Assembly (NCBI GenBank): GCA_902381685.1
Contig: LR698958.1
Coordinates: forward strand, 433,572-497,571
From: Lachnospiraceae bacterium
GTDB lineage: Bacteria; Bacillota; Clostridia; Lachnospirales; Lachnospiraceae
Direction of reading: 5' to 3'
Length of the DNA: 64,000 nt
The translations under genes and the position numbers were made by a program. Of this stretch, positions 16,966-26,938 are shown in pieces (position 1 is the first letter of the stretch; each line of letters opens with the position of its first letter). The notes under the pieces were generated by a model that made no database searches, was not told where the DNA came from, and worked only from the letters and a program-made list of their open reading frames with translations.

Positions 16966-19900
16966 TTAAATTGAAATTTCCTTCTGCAAAAACAGAGAAT
17001 AAATAATTTTTTCTTTTACCTTTTTCCCCGTGAGCCTTTCCAAAGCCTCCCCATAATAATTTAACTGACCGCTATATTTCGCTTTTAATTCCAGCCCGTT
17101 TTTCACTCTGTCCGTTTTATAGTCTACAACGACAAGTCCGTCCTCTTCCTCCAGCCAAACGTCAATGATTCCCTGTATCAAAAGAGTTTCTTCTATTTTT
17201 TCTTCCGGATAAATCTCTTTTGCAGGCACACCAAGAACAAAAGGCTGTTCCTTAAAAAGTTTTCCACATTTTGAGCATTTCTTCATTCTCTCTGCTATAT
17301 CCGTCCGCAGGAAAGTTAAAAGGTCTTTTATGCGCACACATTTTTTCATCTCTTCGGAAATTCTTCCTTCCTCCGTAAGATGCTCCAAATATTCCTTCAG
17401 GCTTTCATAAGTGTACTCTTTTGTAAAATCTAACAGTTCCAGTACCTTATGATAAGTTGTTCCCCGCAAAACGCCCTTTATTCCTTCTTCTTCCGTGAGA
17501 ACTTTCGGCAGAATCGGAATAATTTCTTCTTCCCGAATCAAAAGTTCTCCCGACTCTTCTGCAAGGTTTTTTCTTTTCTTCAATTCGGAAACAGTAAATT
17601 TTAATTTTAAGTCATTTTGATTTTCATACGGATATCGGTATGAAAACTGTTTCTCCAACCGCTCCTTGAAATCCGAATCAAAAATCTGCTCCGTATCCCA
17701 GTTCTGTAATTTTTCTTTCGTATATTCTGCACCGGTTTCCTCCTGTACTTCCTTTTGTACAAGTTCCTCCAAATTGATGACCGACACTTTTCCGACTCTT
17801 CGCTGCTCTGGATATCGCAAAAGCGCTGGTAATACCCAGTCGAAATAACTTCCCGCTTTTGAGAGCATCGTAAACGGCAACTGCTTTTCTTCCCGATTTT
17901 CCAAAACGGCATATGACATAAATTTTTTCTCCACCTGCGAAAGCGTTCCCGTCATAATCAGTTTTTCTTTTGCGCGGGTGAGGGCCACATAGAGTACGCG
18001 CAGTTCCTCCCCTATATTTTCCAGCATAACTTCTCTTTGCATTGTCTTTTTTAGGAAGGTAGGTGATTTCATACGTTTCTCCAAATCAACTCTGTCCAAG
18101 CCGATTCCCAGTTCCGCATGGGTTACAATCTCCCCTGTAATATCCTGCTTATTAAAACGCTTATTCATTCCCGAAACAAAAACAATCGGAAATTCCAATC
18201 CCTTGCTTTTATGGATACTCATGAGACGGACGGCGTCCGCCTGTTCATCGGCAATATTTGCCTCCCCGTAATCCACATCGTATTTTTTCAACTGTTCCAT
18301 ATAGCGGACAAAGTTAAACAGTCCTTTATAACTTGTTCCTTCAAACGCTTTCGCCTTCTCCAAAAGCATATCTAAATTTGCTTTTCTCTGTTCGCCTCCC
18401 GCCATTACGGCAGTTTCATATCCGTATCCGGTCTCCTCAATCACTCGCCAGAGCAATTCGTGTATAGCAGTATACGGTATCATTTCCCGAAAATATTCTA
18501 TCTGTGCAAACAGTTTTTCCAGACGGTTTGCGAGAAGAGTATTTTTCCCTTCCTTTATATAACGTCTCACACAGCGATAAAAAGGAACTTCCTTATCTAA
18601 AGTGCGTATTTCTGCCAACTCTTCCCCCGAAAATTTCCCCATTCCCGATGTGAGAACGGAAACAAGTGGAATATCCTGATTCGGATTATCCAGCACCCGC
18701 AAATAATTCAACACCGTCTGAATTTCCTGTGTTTCAAAATACCCCTCTTTACTTCCCGTATAAGTCGGAATCCCTTCACGGTTTAAAATCCTCGCAAATA
18801 CGTCCGTCCACCCTTTCAGACTTCGTGTCAGAATAACAATATCTCTATACCGGATTTGACGAAATTCTCCCGTTTGCTTATCCTGCACCCGGTGTTGCGC
18901 CATTAATTCCTTAATCCTTCTCGCTACCGCTCTCGCCTCAAGTTCACGGGCAGTTTCTTCCACCTGTTCCTCACTCTCGCCGTCCATATCGACATCAATG
19001 ACAAGCACTTCCGTCTCGTTTCCTTCTTTTTCTTTATAATCCGCCCCTACATATAAGGCAGCCTTGTCATCGTACTCCACTTTTCCGAGACCTTTTGTCA
19101 TGATTTGTTCAAAGATAAAGTTGGTACTGTCCAGCACTTCTCTCCTGCTTCGGAAATTCTTATGCAAATCAATCCTCTGCTTTGTACTGTCCTCTATATC
19201 ATATGTATCAAACTTTTCCATAAATAACTCAGGGCGTGACAGACGGAACCGATAAATACTCTGTTTTACGTCCCCCACCATGAAAATATTATTTTTCCCG
19301 CAGCCGACAGTAGATACACTTGTAAGAATTGCTTCCTGTGTCAGGTTACTGTCCTGATATTCGTCGATCATAACTTCCTTAAATCTTTTCTGATACTCTC
19401 TTGCCACCGGAGACGGTAAAATGGCATCTCCCTCCTCCACCGTAAGGATCTGAAGCGCCAGATGCTCCATATCCCCAAAATCAATCAGATTTCTGCTTCG
19501 TTTTGCCTCCGTGTACAGGCACCCAAATTCTTTTACGAGAAAGACAAGTTCCTCCATCGTTTCTTTTGTTTTTGCCATATCCACTGCCATCTCTTCAATC
19601 GGCTGGAACAGATATGTTTTGACAATGTCCGTAAGTAAATCTTTTGTCTGTTTTCTTGTTTCCTTTACAAAGGCAGAAAGTTCTTCCGACACACTTTTGT
19701 CTCGGTTTGGTTTTAATCTTTCTCCTGTCGGACAGTTCCTTTTTTCATAGAATGATGACAGGCTGTCCGACGCCAAAAATGATTTCCACCCCTCCGCTTC
19801 TTTTTCAAGCGTTTCCTTATACATATATGGACCGTCCGGCTCTTCGCATGCTGAAATTCCCGATTCTAATATGGATACCGCATCTAAACCGTACCGTTTT

Positions 19901-20559
19901 ATATTCTCAACTGCCCTTTTACAGTAGTCTGTATTTTCCAAGTCTACCACATCTTTCACATCATAAGGCTGTATGCAGGAGTCTAACCATTTCTCCCCGT
20001 TTGGATAACTCCCCGAGAACGTATATAACTGTAAAATAAATTCTTCCAGTTTTTTGTCATCTCTTCCCGTGGCAAAACGCTCCACAAAGGAGAGAAACTT
20101 TTTATCGGCTTTTTCATACTGTTCTTCCAACAGTTCCTGCAAGACCTCTTTCTGCAAAAGTTTGAGTTCTCCCTCCTCGCCAATGCGGAAACTCGGATCC
20201 AAATCTATTGTATGGAAATATTCCCGTATAACCGAAAGACAGAAACTGTGAATAGTCGTAATCATTGCACTGTGAATTAAAGTGGACTGTTTCTGCAAAT
20301 GTACATTGTCCGGATTCTCTTCCAATTTTTTCTCAATTGCCGACAAAATCCTTTCTTTCATCTCCGAAGCTGCCGCTTCCGTAAATGTCACGATAAGAAG
20401 TTCGTCCACATTGATTGGCGGTTCGTCTTTTGTCAGCATCGTAATAATACGCTCTACCAAAACCGCTGTTTTTCCTGAGCCTGCCGCCGCCGACACAAGG
20501 ATATTTCTGTTTCGCAGAGAGATTACTTTCTCCTGCTCCGGTGTCCAATTCACTCCCAT
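16966..20559 (-). CDS. addA: ATP-dependent helicase/nuclease subunit A
   Basis: 1197 residues. Acts with AddB to resect double-strand breaks up to a Chi site for RecA loading. UvrD-type helicase motifs are present: Walker A AAAGSGKTAVLVERI near residue 27, motif II MIDEYQDSN near 390, motif VI VLYVALTRAKEK. The C terminus carries the RecB-like nuclease motif (GIIDVW and VVDYKTDR). The length matches Bacillus AddA. It starts 2 bp after addB, so the two are translated as a pair. Confidence 0.97.
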   Translation of the reverse strand: MGVNWTPEQEKVISLRNRNILVSAAAGSGKTAVLVERIITMLTKDEPPINVDELLIVTFTEAAASEMKERILSAIEKKLEENPDNVHLQKQSTLIHSAMITTIHSFCLSVIREYFHTIDLDPSFRIGEEGELKLLQKEVLQELLEEQYEKADKKFLSFVERFATGRDDKKLEEFILQLYTFSGSYPNGEKWLDSCIQPYDVKDVVDLENTDYCKRAVENIKRYGLDAVSILESGISACEEPDGPYMYKETLEKEAEGWKSFLASDSLSSFYEKRNCPTGERLKPNRDKSVSEELSAFVKETRKQTKDLLTDIVKTYLFQPIEEMAVDMAKTKETMEELVFLVKEFGCLYTEAKRSRNLIDFGDMEHLALQILTVEEGDAILPSPVAREYQKRFKEVMIDEYQDSNLTQEAILTSVSTVGCGKNNIFMVGDVKQSIYRFRLSRPELFMEKFDTYDIEDSTKQRIDLHKNFRSRREVLDSTNFIFEQIMTKGLGKVEYDDKAALYVGADYKEKEGNETEVLVIDVDMDGESEEQVEETARELEARAVARRIKELMAQHRVQDKQTGEFRQIRYRDIVILTRSLKGWTDVFARILNREGIPTYTGSKEGYFETQEIQTVLNYLRVLDNPNQDIPLVSVLTSGMGKFSGEELAEIRTLDKEVPFYRCVRRYIKEGKNTLLANRLEKLFAQIEYFREMIPYTAIHELLWRVIEETGYGYETAVMAGGEQRKANLDMLLEKAKAFEGTSYKGLFNFVRYMEQLKKYDVDYGEANIADEQADAVRLMSIHKSKGLEFPIVFVSGMNKRFNKQDITGEIVTHAELGIGLDRVDLEKRMKSPTFLKKTMQREVMLENIGEELRVLYVALTRAKEKLIMTGTLSQVEKKFMSYAVLENREEKQLPFTMLSKAGSYFDWVLPALLRYPEQRRVGKVSVINLEELVQKEVQEETGAEYTKEKLQNWDTEQIFDSDFKERLEKQFSYRYPYENQNDLKLKFTVSELKKRKNLAEESGELLIREEEIIPILPKVLTEEEGIKGVLRGTTYHKVLELLDFTKEYTYESLKEYLEHLTEEGRISEEMKKCVRIKDLLTFLRTDIAERMKKCSKCGKLFKEQPFVLGVPAKEIYPEEKIEETLLIQGIIDVWLEEEDGLVVVDYKTDRVKNGLELKAKYSGQLNYYGEALERLTGKKVKEKIIYSLFLQKEISI

Positions 20560-20561
20560 AT

Positions 20562-23500
20562 TTACAGTTCCTCCATCATTTTTTTCAATACTTCTTCGTC
20601 ACTCAACCTGCCAAGTTTGCGGTACTCACAGCCCTCAATCTTTTCATCAAAATGGCATACTCCCTTAAACTGACAGAAATCGCAGCCATAACTCGTTCCC
20701 ATTTCATAAGGGGAAACCTCAATTTCTCCCTCCTGCATTCTTCCTTCTATATCTTTTACTTCTTTTTCCACATACCTGGAAATAATAGAAAACTCTTCTT
20801 CTGAAAACGCTTTTGATGTCTTGGAAAGGCTTCCGTTTTTGTTTTTTCCCACCGGAATTGCCAGCGAATTACCGCTGAATTCCCTGTCCAAATGGTTAAT
20901 GACTTCCTCGTTTGCATTTACAATTCCGTCCAATCGAAGTTTGGATAAGACCGTTTCTTCCCATTTGTCCTCCTCCACTTTATCAATAATCGGATCTTTC
21001 ATCTGGTAATAGAAAAGCCCCGCCGGGACAACTTTTTTCTCCGGCTGTTTTCTTCTCTCCAATTCCACCGCCATATTCATATACATTGCCAACTGCAGTT
21101 GCAGCCCGTGATAAAGAGATGCCAGACTGAACGTCTTTGTACCTGTCTTATAATCAATTACTTTTACATATACCCTGTCTTCCGTTTCATAGATGTCAAT
21201 TCTGTCTATCTTTCCTTTTCCAAAAGAAACCTCGTAGCCGCTTGGAACAAAATCGCCCTTCTCCAACTGTTTTGCCAGCGCCCACACAGTGCGTTTCATC
21301 ATTCGTTTGATGCGGGTAATCATATATTCATTTCTCGCCGAACTGTAGAGAACCGTATTTCCATAGTCCGTAATGCTCGTTTCCACGCTTTCCTCAATCA
21401 GTTCCTCCGCCACTTCTTTCGGCAGGGTTGTCCATGTATACCCGCTTTTAACAAGATTTCGGGAAAATATTTCGATTGCCCTGTGGAAAATATTCCCCAA
21501 GTCGACAGCCTCAAACCTATACTCTTTTCTCTCTTTCAACCGCAGACCGTAGGATAAAAAATGTGCAAATGCACACGCCGCAAATCTTTCCAACCGTGTG
21601 ACACTTCCCTCAATCTTTTCTCCGTAAAGTTTTTCTGCCATCTGTTTTGACAGCCTGTCTTCCGGCATTTTATAAAATCCCGCTTCAATCAGATTGTCAA
21701 TGATTCCTTCCCAATCTTCATCTTTCCGATAAGACGTATATAATTCCAGCCATTCGTCGGTAATCTCTTCCCTTCTTCTCTGCAAACCGGAGATAATATA
21801 GGTAATCCCCGCTTTTTTCGTCAGTTCCAACTCGGTAAACTTCTTCTCCTCTTCCTCGTTTACATGAAGCATCGGGTATAATCTTTTTAAATCCTGCAAA
21901 AAATATGCCGGTCGTATTCCCTTTCCGTCTCCGCTCACTTTGCTGTAAGAGACATATACTTTTTCACTCGGTTTTGTCAGATTCATATACAGGTAGAACT
22001 TCTGAATGTAAATCTTCTCTTTTCCGTTCGGTGCAAGCGGGATTTTCCGTGCCTCAAATATTTTCCTGTCCTGTTCCGAGAGAAGACCGTTTCCCGCCTG
22101 ATTTCCCGGAATGAACACATCATTTGCCCCGACAAAAAACAGTACTTTCACTTCTTTTAACCTTGTTCTCTCCATATCACCTACAATGACTTCATCAATT
22201 CCCGGCGGAATCACGCCGACTTTCGCCTCCTCAAATCCTGCGTCCAACAGGGCACAATACTCTTTTAGCGGTAAATATTCATCGCCCAAAAGTTCAATAA
22301 ATTTATCAAAGATTTCAATTACGATACGATAAATCTGCGCATACTCTTTTGCAAGCGCAGGTTCATTATTCTCCTGAAATGTTTCCTCATATTTCACCAA
22401 TTTTTCCTGCAACTTCTCCTGCATAAAGAAACTGTGGAGCGTAAGAGTAATCTCCGTCACCGTCTTTCTTCTCTTTTTCAAAACGCTCATGACGTCCTGA
22501 ATCATCTTTACAAATTCACTTCGGATTTCATTGACTTTTTCTAACTCTTCCTCCGAAAGTCCCGTGTAAGTGCGAACCCATTTCTCATTCCACTTTTTAT
22601 ATCCTTTTATCCCCATAGCGATAACATAGTTTTCCAGTATGTCTATATCTTCCCGTGAAAACCCAGTAAGCCCCGTTCTGAGAAATCGGAACACACTCTC
22701 GTAAGTCAAATTTTGTTCCGCCATCGCCAAAAGACTTCTGATATATTCCACAAAAGAATTCAACAAAACGCTTCGCTTATAATCCATGAAAATCGGAATA
22801 GTGTACACTTCTGCCATTTTTTCCATATAGTCCGCATAAGTTGCAATATTTCCTGCAATAATTGCAATATCCCTGTACCTATATCCTTTTATCCGCACTA
22901 AATGACGGATTTCCTGCATAACAAAAGCAGTTTCGTCCTTAGGCATCTTTGCACAGTGGAGAGATAGACTCTCCTGTTCCCCCGAAAAACTGTCTGTCGT
23001 ATATCGGAATAAATGTTTTTCCAAAAATGCCAACGGAGGATTCTCGCGAAAACGATAAGCAGGATTTTGCGGCAGACAGACCGGCTCCACAATCTCCACT
23101 CTCTCCTCTTTAGCAAGCGCTGTCAATCCTGTCACCAGCCTTTTACTTAACGCAAATAACTGATACGGGTGAGTAAATGTATACGGATTTTCTCTCTCAT
23201 CTATCGTCACGGTCACAACAACTTTTTTGCAGACATGGAGCAATTCTTTCATCACTTTATCCTGCACGGGCGTAAATCCCGTAAATCCGTCAAAGGCAAT
23301 AACACTGTCCTTTAAGATATCCGATTTCCCAATAACGTGACACAATACGTCCAAGAGTTCCTCGTTTGTAATATATTTGTCGGAAAGATACCGCGAAAAT
23401 CCCTCATAGACTTTTGCAATATCTTTTAATTTCCACTGGAAATACGTTCCTTCTTCCACAGAATCCGCCATTTTATCCAGAGTATCAACGTCAATGTTAT

Positions 23501-23894
23501 ATTGTGCAAACTCGGAAAGAACAGATTTCATCTCCCCTATATAACCGTGTTTCTTTAAATTTCCACGCAGTACCTTTAACTCGTCCTCGTTATCCCCCGC
23601 AATTTTTCGCAAAATCAGACTTTTCCCTGTATCATCTAAAATAATCCTCTGATTTCCACCTACCTCTTCAAAGATGCGGTGGGCAAGACGCCCAAAACTC
23701 AGCACATCAATATTCATAATTCCTTTTCTTTCATGTGCCATAACTAAGTCCTTTTGTGTCTGCATGGTAAACTGTTCAGGGACGATAACGAAATAATTTT
23801 CTGCAGGGTTTTTTATCGATTCTTCCACAATGTACCGATGTAAATAGTGTGATTTTCCCGCACCTGAACTGCCGAATATAAATTGTAATGACAT
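20562..23894 (-). CDS. addB: ATP-dependent helicase/nuclease subunit B
   Basis: 1110 residues. Walker A GSSGAGKSHYL is at residues 8-18. The C-terminal nuclease domain has VIDYKTGTK. Cysteines for the [4Fe-4S] staple are seen as one upstream Cys (FAACAFAHF) and CDFCQFKGVC plus a further Cys (IEGC) at the end. AddB recognises Chi and cuts the 5' strand. It lies 10 bp after the mnmM-like gene. Confidence 0.97.
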   Translation of the reverse strand: MSLQFIFGSSGAGKSHYLHRYIVEESIKNPAENYFVIVPEQFTMQTQKDLVMAHERKGIMNIDVLSFGRLAHRIFEEVGGNQRIILDDTGKSLILRKIAGDNEDELKVLRGNLKKHGYIGEMKSVLSEFAQYNIDVDTLDKMADSVEEGTYFQWKLKDIAKVYEGFSRYLSDKYITNEELLDVLCHVIGKSDILKDSVIAFDGFTGFTPVQDKVMKELLHVCKKVVVTVTIDERENPYTFTHPYQLFALSKRLVTGLTALAKEERVEIVEPVCLPQNPAYRFRENPPLAFLEKHLFRYTTDSFSGEQESLSLHCAKMPKDETAFVMQEIRHLVRIKGYRYRDIAIIAGNIATYADYMEKMAEVYTIPIFMDYKRSVLLNSFVEYIRSLLAMAEQNLTYESVFRFLRTGLTGFSREDIDILENYVIAMGIKGYKKWNEKWVRTYTGLSEEELEKVNEIRSEFVKMIQDVMSVLKKRRKTVTEITLTLHSFFMQEKLQEKLVKYEETFQENNEPALAKEYAQIYRIVIEIFDKFIELLGDEYLPLKEYCALLDAGFEEAKVGVIPPGIDEVIVGDMERTRLKEVKVLFFVGANDVFIPGNQAGNGLLSEQDRKIFEARKIPLAPNGKEKIYIQKFYLYMNLTKPSEKVYVSYSKVSGDGKGIRPAYFLQDLKRLYPMLHVNEEEEKKFTELELTKKAGITYIISGLQRRREEITDEWLELYTSYRKDEDWEGIIDNLIEAGFYKMPEDRLSKQMAEKLYGEKIEGSVTRLERFAACAFAHFLSYGLRLKERKEYRFEAVDLGNIFHRAIEIFSRNLVKSGYTWTTLPKEVAEELIEESVETSITDYGNTVLYSSARNEYMITRIKRMMKRTVWALAKQLEKGDFVPSGYEVSFGKGKIDRIDIYETEDRVYVKVIDYKTGTKTFSLASLYHGLQLQLAMYMNMAVELERRKQPEKKVVPAGLFYYQMKDPIIDKVEEDKWEETVLSKLRLDGIVNANEEVINHLDREFSGNSLAIPVGKNKNGSLSKTSKAFSEEEFSIISRYVEKEVKDIEGRMQEGEIEVSPYEMGTSYGCDFCQFKGVCHFDEKIEGCEYRKLGRLSDEEVLKKMMEEL

Positions 23895-23904
23895 GCTTTT
23901 CCTC

Positions 23905-24465
23905 CTATAGTTTTATTATCATCGCCGGAATGGGCGGATTGTTTGGACGGTTGTAGTATTCACTCACTATGACAAGATATTTTTTGCTGTCCAACGTGCG
24001 CAAATATTGTAAAATCCCGTCTTTTTCCTCAAATCCGCTGTCTCCGCCACTGTAAATACAAAGGCTCATCAGACCTCCCTTTTTTAATAGAGACAAACCG
24101 GTTTCTATTGCCTTTATACTGCTTTCCTTTTTTGTGGAAAGTGAATGATCCCCACCCGGAAGATAACCGAAATTAAATACAATGCAGGATACTTCTTCTT
24201 TTACAATCTCACCGATTTCCTCATGACTTTGTAAAATCAGTTCTGCCCTACTGTCCAGTTTCTTTTCCTCCAGTCTTTCCTTCGTTCTTCGGAGAGCCTG
24301 TTCCTGTATGTCAAAAGCGTATACTTTCCCCTTTTCTCCCACAAGTTCTGCCAACAGCAATGTATCGTTTCCGTTTCCCGCCGTTGCATCAACACAGGTT
24401 TCTCCCTCCTTTACATGATTTTTTATAAAATGGTGACACCACTCTGTTATCTGATATTTTTTCAT
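23905..24465 (-). CDS. mnmM: SAM-dependent methyltransferase, YtqB/MnmM family
   Basis: 186 residues. VDATAGNGNDTLLLAELVG is the SAM-binding loop and FNFGYLPGGDHS is the hallmark of the PF06962 family. In Bacillus the YtqB protein (MnmM) completes the 5-methylaminomethyl group on the wobble uridine of tRNAs; older annotations call the family rRNA methylase. The start at 24465 uses GGAG six bases upstream; the alternative ATG at 24477 has no site. It sits between hflX and addB on the same strand. Confidence 0.82.
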   Translation of the reverse strand: MKKYQITEWCHHFIKNHVKEGETCVDATAGNGNDTLLLAELVGEKGKVYAFDIQEQALRRTKERLEEKKLDSRAELILQSHEEIGEIVKEEVSCIVFNFGYLPGGDHSLSTKKESSIKAIETGLSLLKKGGLMSLCIYSGGDSGFEEKDGILQYLRTLDSKKYLVIVSEYYNRPNNPPIPAMIIKL

Positions 24466-24524
24466 CTTCTTCTCCATTATACAATGAACGGAGAATTCCC
24501 ATGAAATTCTCCGTTTTTCTTTTC

Positions 24525-25772
24525 TTATTGAATTTTGCCATAAATTTCTACAGGTACATAAGCTTTGACAAAAATGCCCTCTTCCCTATATTCTTCCGTG
24601 AGAAGTTCACCGTACTTCCGAATCAACTGGATTTTTCCCGCTTCGGCATAGGAATAAATTCTCTCCACCAGCACTTTCTGCTGGCGCAATACTTCCTCAA
24701 TCGTTTCCAGAAGACCGCTCAGACCTTCTCCTGTCTTTGCGGAGATTTTTACAATATAATCCGCCTTAAAATCTCTTATAATCATTTCACCGTCAGCCTT
24801 ATCCTGCTTGTTAAACGCAGTGATGATCGGTTTGTTTACCACTTCCAACTGCTGCAGCGTCTCATACACGATATGCATCTGCTCGTCCAACTGTGGATTT
24901 GAAGCGTCCACAACATGCAAAATAATATCCGCATATTTCGCCTCCTCCAGCGTACTTTTAAACGCTTCTATCAGATGATGCGGCAGTTTTCGGATAAATC
25001 CTACCGTATCCGTCAAAAGAATCTCCTGTTTGCTCTGCAATTTCAGTCCTCTTGTTGTCGGATCCAGTGTGGCAAACAGTTTGTCCTCCTCCAAAACGGA
25101 CGCCCCTGTCAGTTTATTTAACAGGGTGGATTTCCCCGCATTTGTATAACCTACGATGGCCACAACCGGAAGATGATTGCGGTTTCTCTGCTCACGTGTC
25201 ACTTCCCTGTGACGCTTCACTTCTTTCAGTTCTCTGTTCAACTGGGCGATTCTTCCTTTGATTAAACGTCTGTCCATCTCCAGTTTCTTCTCTCCCGGTC
25301 CTCTTGTTCCGATTCCGCCGCCAAGTCTTGAGAGAGATTTCCCAAGACCTACAAGTCTTGACTGACGATATTTTAACTGCGCAAGTTCAACCTGAATTTT
25401 TCCTTCGCTTGTAGACGCCCGCTCCGCAAATATATCCAAAATAATCAGTGTTCTGTCCATCACTTTCGTATCAAGTGCGTCCTGAAGATTTCCCAGTTGT
25501 GCAGGGGAAAGTTCATCATCACAGATAATTCCGGTTGCCTCCGTCTCCCACAGAAGTTCTTTAATCTCATCAATCTTTCCTTTACCCACATAAGTACCCG
25601 GGTGAATCTGCTCACGTTTCTGTATCACTCTTCCAACGGTAACCGCCCCCGCAGTTCTCGCCAGTTCCTCAAGTTCGTCCAATGATTTTTCCGTGTCATC
25701 ATTTTCCTCCACGCTGACACCGACCAAAATAACTTTTTCTATTTCTTTTGATAACTCTATCATTTCTGCCAT
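24525..25772 (-). CDS. hflX: GTPase HflX
   Basis: 415 residues. The N-terminal HflX domain ends with GGIGTRGPGEKKLE, and the G domain shows GYTNAGKSTLLNKLTG (G1), DTVGFIRKLPH (G3) and AFNKQDKAD (G4). HflX binds the 50S subunit and rescues or splits stalled ribosomes under stress. The start at 25772 (MAEMIELS) is chosen because the 57 upstream codons fall within the lipoprotein gene and do not resemble the family. The two genes nearly abut, overlapping by none and separated by 4 bp. Confidence 0.95.
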   Translation of the reverse strand: MAEMIELSKEIEKVILVGVSVEENDDTEKSLDELEELARTAGAVTVGRVIQKREQIHPGTYVGKGKIDEIKELLWETEATGIICDDELSPAQLGNLQDALDTKVMDRTLIILDIFAERASTSEGKIQVELAQLKYRQSRLVGLGKSLSRLGGGIGTRGPGEKKLEMDRRLIKGRIAQLNRELKEVKRHREVTREQRNRNHLPVVAIVGYTNAGKSTLLNKLTGASVLEEDKLFATLDPTTRGLKLQSKQEILLTDTVGFIRKLPHHLIEAFKSTLEEAKYADIILHVVDASNPQLDEQMHIVYETLQQLEVVNKPIITAFNKQDKADGEMIIRDFKADYIVKISAKTGEGLSGLLETIEEVLRQQKVLVERIYSYAEAGKIQLIRKYGELLTEEYREEGIFVKAYVPVEIYGKIQ

Positions 25773-25776
25773 ATTT

Positions 25777-26304
25777 TTATCTCGTCTCCAAAAATTCTGC
25801 TTCCTTTTTTGCCTTCTCGTCGTCAGGATACTTCTCAACATATGCTGAAATTTTTGCCTTTGCACTGCTCCAATCATTGAGTTTTTCATAGGCAACAATC
25901 TCGTTGTAGGACATTTCCTGCAACTGCTTTTCATTAAGCCCATCGCTGCTCATGCCTTTTAAATAATACGAAAGAGCCTCCTCATAGTTTCCTGATTTCA
26001 TCTCACAGTCGCCAAAAATCTGATAAACGGTCGCCGTAGGTTTCCCCTTTTCTTTCAGATAATTTAGCATTGCCTCTTTCGCTTTATCATATTCTTTTAA
26101 TTCCCAGTAGGCAATTCCCTGTCCGTGATAGGCTTCCGCAACCTGTTCTCCCCCGTCAATTGCTTTATCAAAACTTTTTATCGCTTCTTTGTACTCTTTT
26201 TTCTCCAGATGTTCTATCCCTTTATCCACTTTTCCCGCACAGCCTGTCATTAAAACCGTGCATACAAAACACAACAATATAGCCGTTTTTCTTTTCTTTA
26301 TCAT
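25777..26304 (-). CDS. Tetratricopeptide-repeat lipoprotein
   Basis: 175 residues. A lipoprotein signal (MIKKRKTAILLCFVC then MTGC, lipobox Cys near residue 22) is followed by about four TPR units (GIEHLEKKEYKEAIKSFDKA, AYHGQGIAYWELKEYDKAK and so on). It is probably tethered to the outer face of the membrane and binds another protein. No specific role can be read. It lies 11 bp after the ArsR-type sensor and 4 bp before hflX. Confidence 0.88.
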   Translation of the reverse strand: MIKKRKTAILLCFVCTVLMTGCAGKVDKGIEHLEKKEYKEAIKSFDKAIDGGEQVAEAYHGQGIAYWELKEYDKAKEAMLNYLKEKGKPTATVYQIFGDCEMKSGNYEEALSYYLKGMSSDGLNEKQLQEMSYNEIVAYEKLNDWSSAKAKISAYVEKYPDDEKAKKEAEFLETR

Positions 26305-26315
26305 GATGTTTCTCC

Positions 26316-26675
26316 TTATTCTGAAATATGCTCCATTCCCTGATTTAAAATCGTCTGAATATGTCCGTCCGCCAAAGAATAAAATACCGTTTTCCCCTCT
26401 CTTCTATTCTTTACTAACTTCACCTGCTTTAATACACGAAGTTGGTGTGAGATAGCCGACTGCGTCATCTGAAGTACTTCCGCCAAATCACACACGCACA
26501 TTTCTGACTGCAGCAGTACATACAAAATCTTCACCCTCGTGGCATCTCCAAACACTTTAAAAAAATCTGCCAAATCAGTCAGCGTCTCCTCTTTTGGCAT
26601 ATGCTCCTCCACCTGATGGATTGCTTTTGTATGAATATGTGTCGAGCCACAACACTCCACTTCTAATTTTCCCAT
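26316..26675 (-). CDS. ArsR/SmtB-family metal-sensing repressor (CzrA/CadC-like)
   Basis: 119 residues. The winged helix is clear (DATRVKILYVLLQ, TQSAISHQLRVLKQ, GKTVFYSL). Two metal sites can be read. The alpha-3 site has CVCDLA, as in cadmium/lead sensors, backed by an N-terminal ECCGSTHIHTKAIH. The alpha-5 site follows D-x-H-x10-H-x2-E (DGHIQ...GMEHISE), the zinc site of SmtB/CzrA. It should release DNA when Zn or Cd/Pb binds. Its likely target is the P-type ATPase operator at 31631-31658, about 5 kb away. Its own promoter lacks that operator, so it may not be autoregulated. Confidence 0.93.
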   Translation of the reverse strand: MGKLEVECCGSTHIHTKAIHQVEEHMPKEETLTDLADFFKVFGDATRVKILYVLLQSEMCVCDLAEVLQMTQSAISHQLRVLKQVKLVKNRREGKTVFYSLADGHIQTILNQGMEHISE

Positions 26676-26706
26676 GTTATACTTCCTTTCTAAACACTCT
26701 AAACTT

Positions 26707-26734
26707 ATTATAACGGATTTCCCTTATCGGTCAA
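26707..26734 (-). promoter_or_regulatory. Promoter of the ArsR gene and downstream run
   Basis: Minus-strand TTGACC and TATAAT with 16 bp between them, about 30 bp upstream of the ArsR start. The genes after it (lipoprotein, hflX, mnmM-like, addB, addA) follow at short gaps, so the transcript could be long. Confidence 0.72.
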
Positions 26735-26868
26735 GTTCTCCCGGTACAACACGTTCCATTTTTCATTCACCTTACCAGTCTCCAATCTATCAATAAGTCT
26801 GATTTTATCACATTGTTCTTACAAATGTAAAGGGTTGGTAAAACTGTGTTAAAGTTCGGTAAGTTCTC

Positions 26869-26896
26869 TTACAAAGAAATTTTAATCTGCTATAAT
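26869..26896 (+). promoter_or_regulatory. Promoter of the surface metallophosphatase
   Basis: TTACAA and TATAAT with 16 bp between them, ending 42 bp before the ATG at 26939. It diverges from the ArsR promoter. Confidence 0.6.
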
Positions 26897-26938
26897 CCCG
26901 TTTGTAAACATCAAAACGAACATGAAAGGAAAGCAAAG

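Noticed and set aside
24488..24514. ACGGAGAATT/AATTCTCCGT hairpin with T run between hflX and mnmM-like genes
   Set aside because: The T run is on the plus strand, where no gene ends; it does not fit termination of the minus-strand operon. It may be an RNA-processing site, but nothing supports this.
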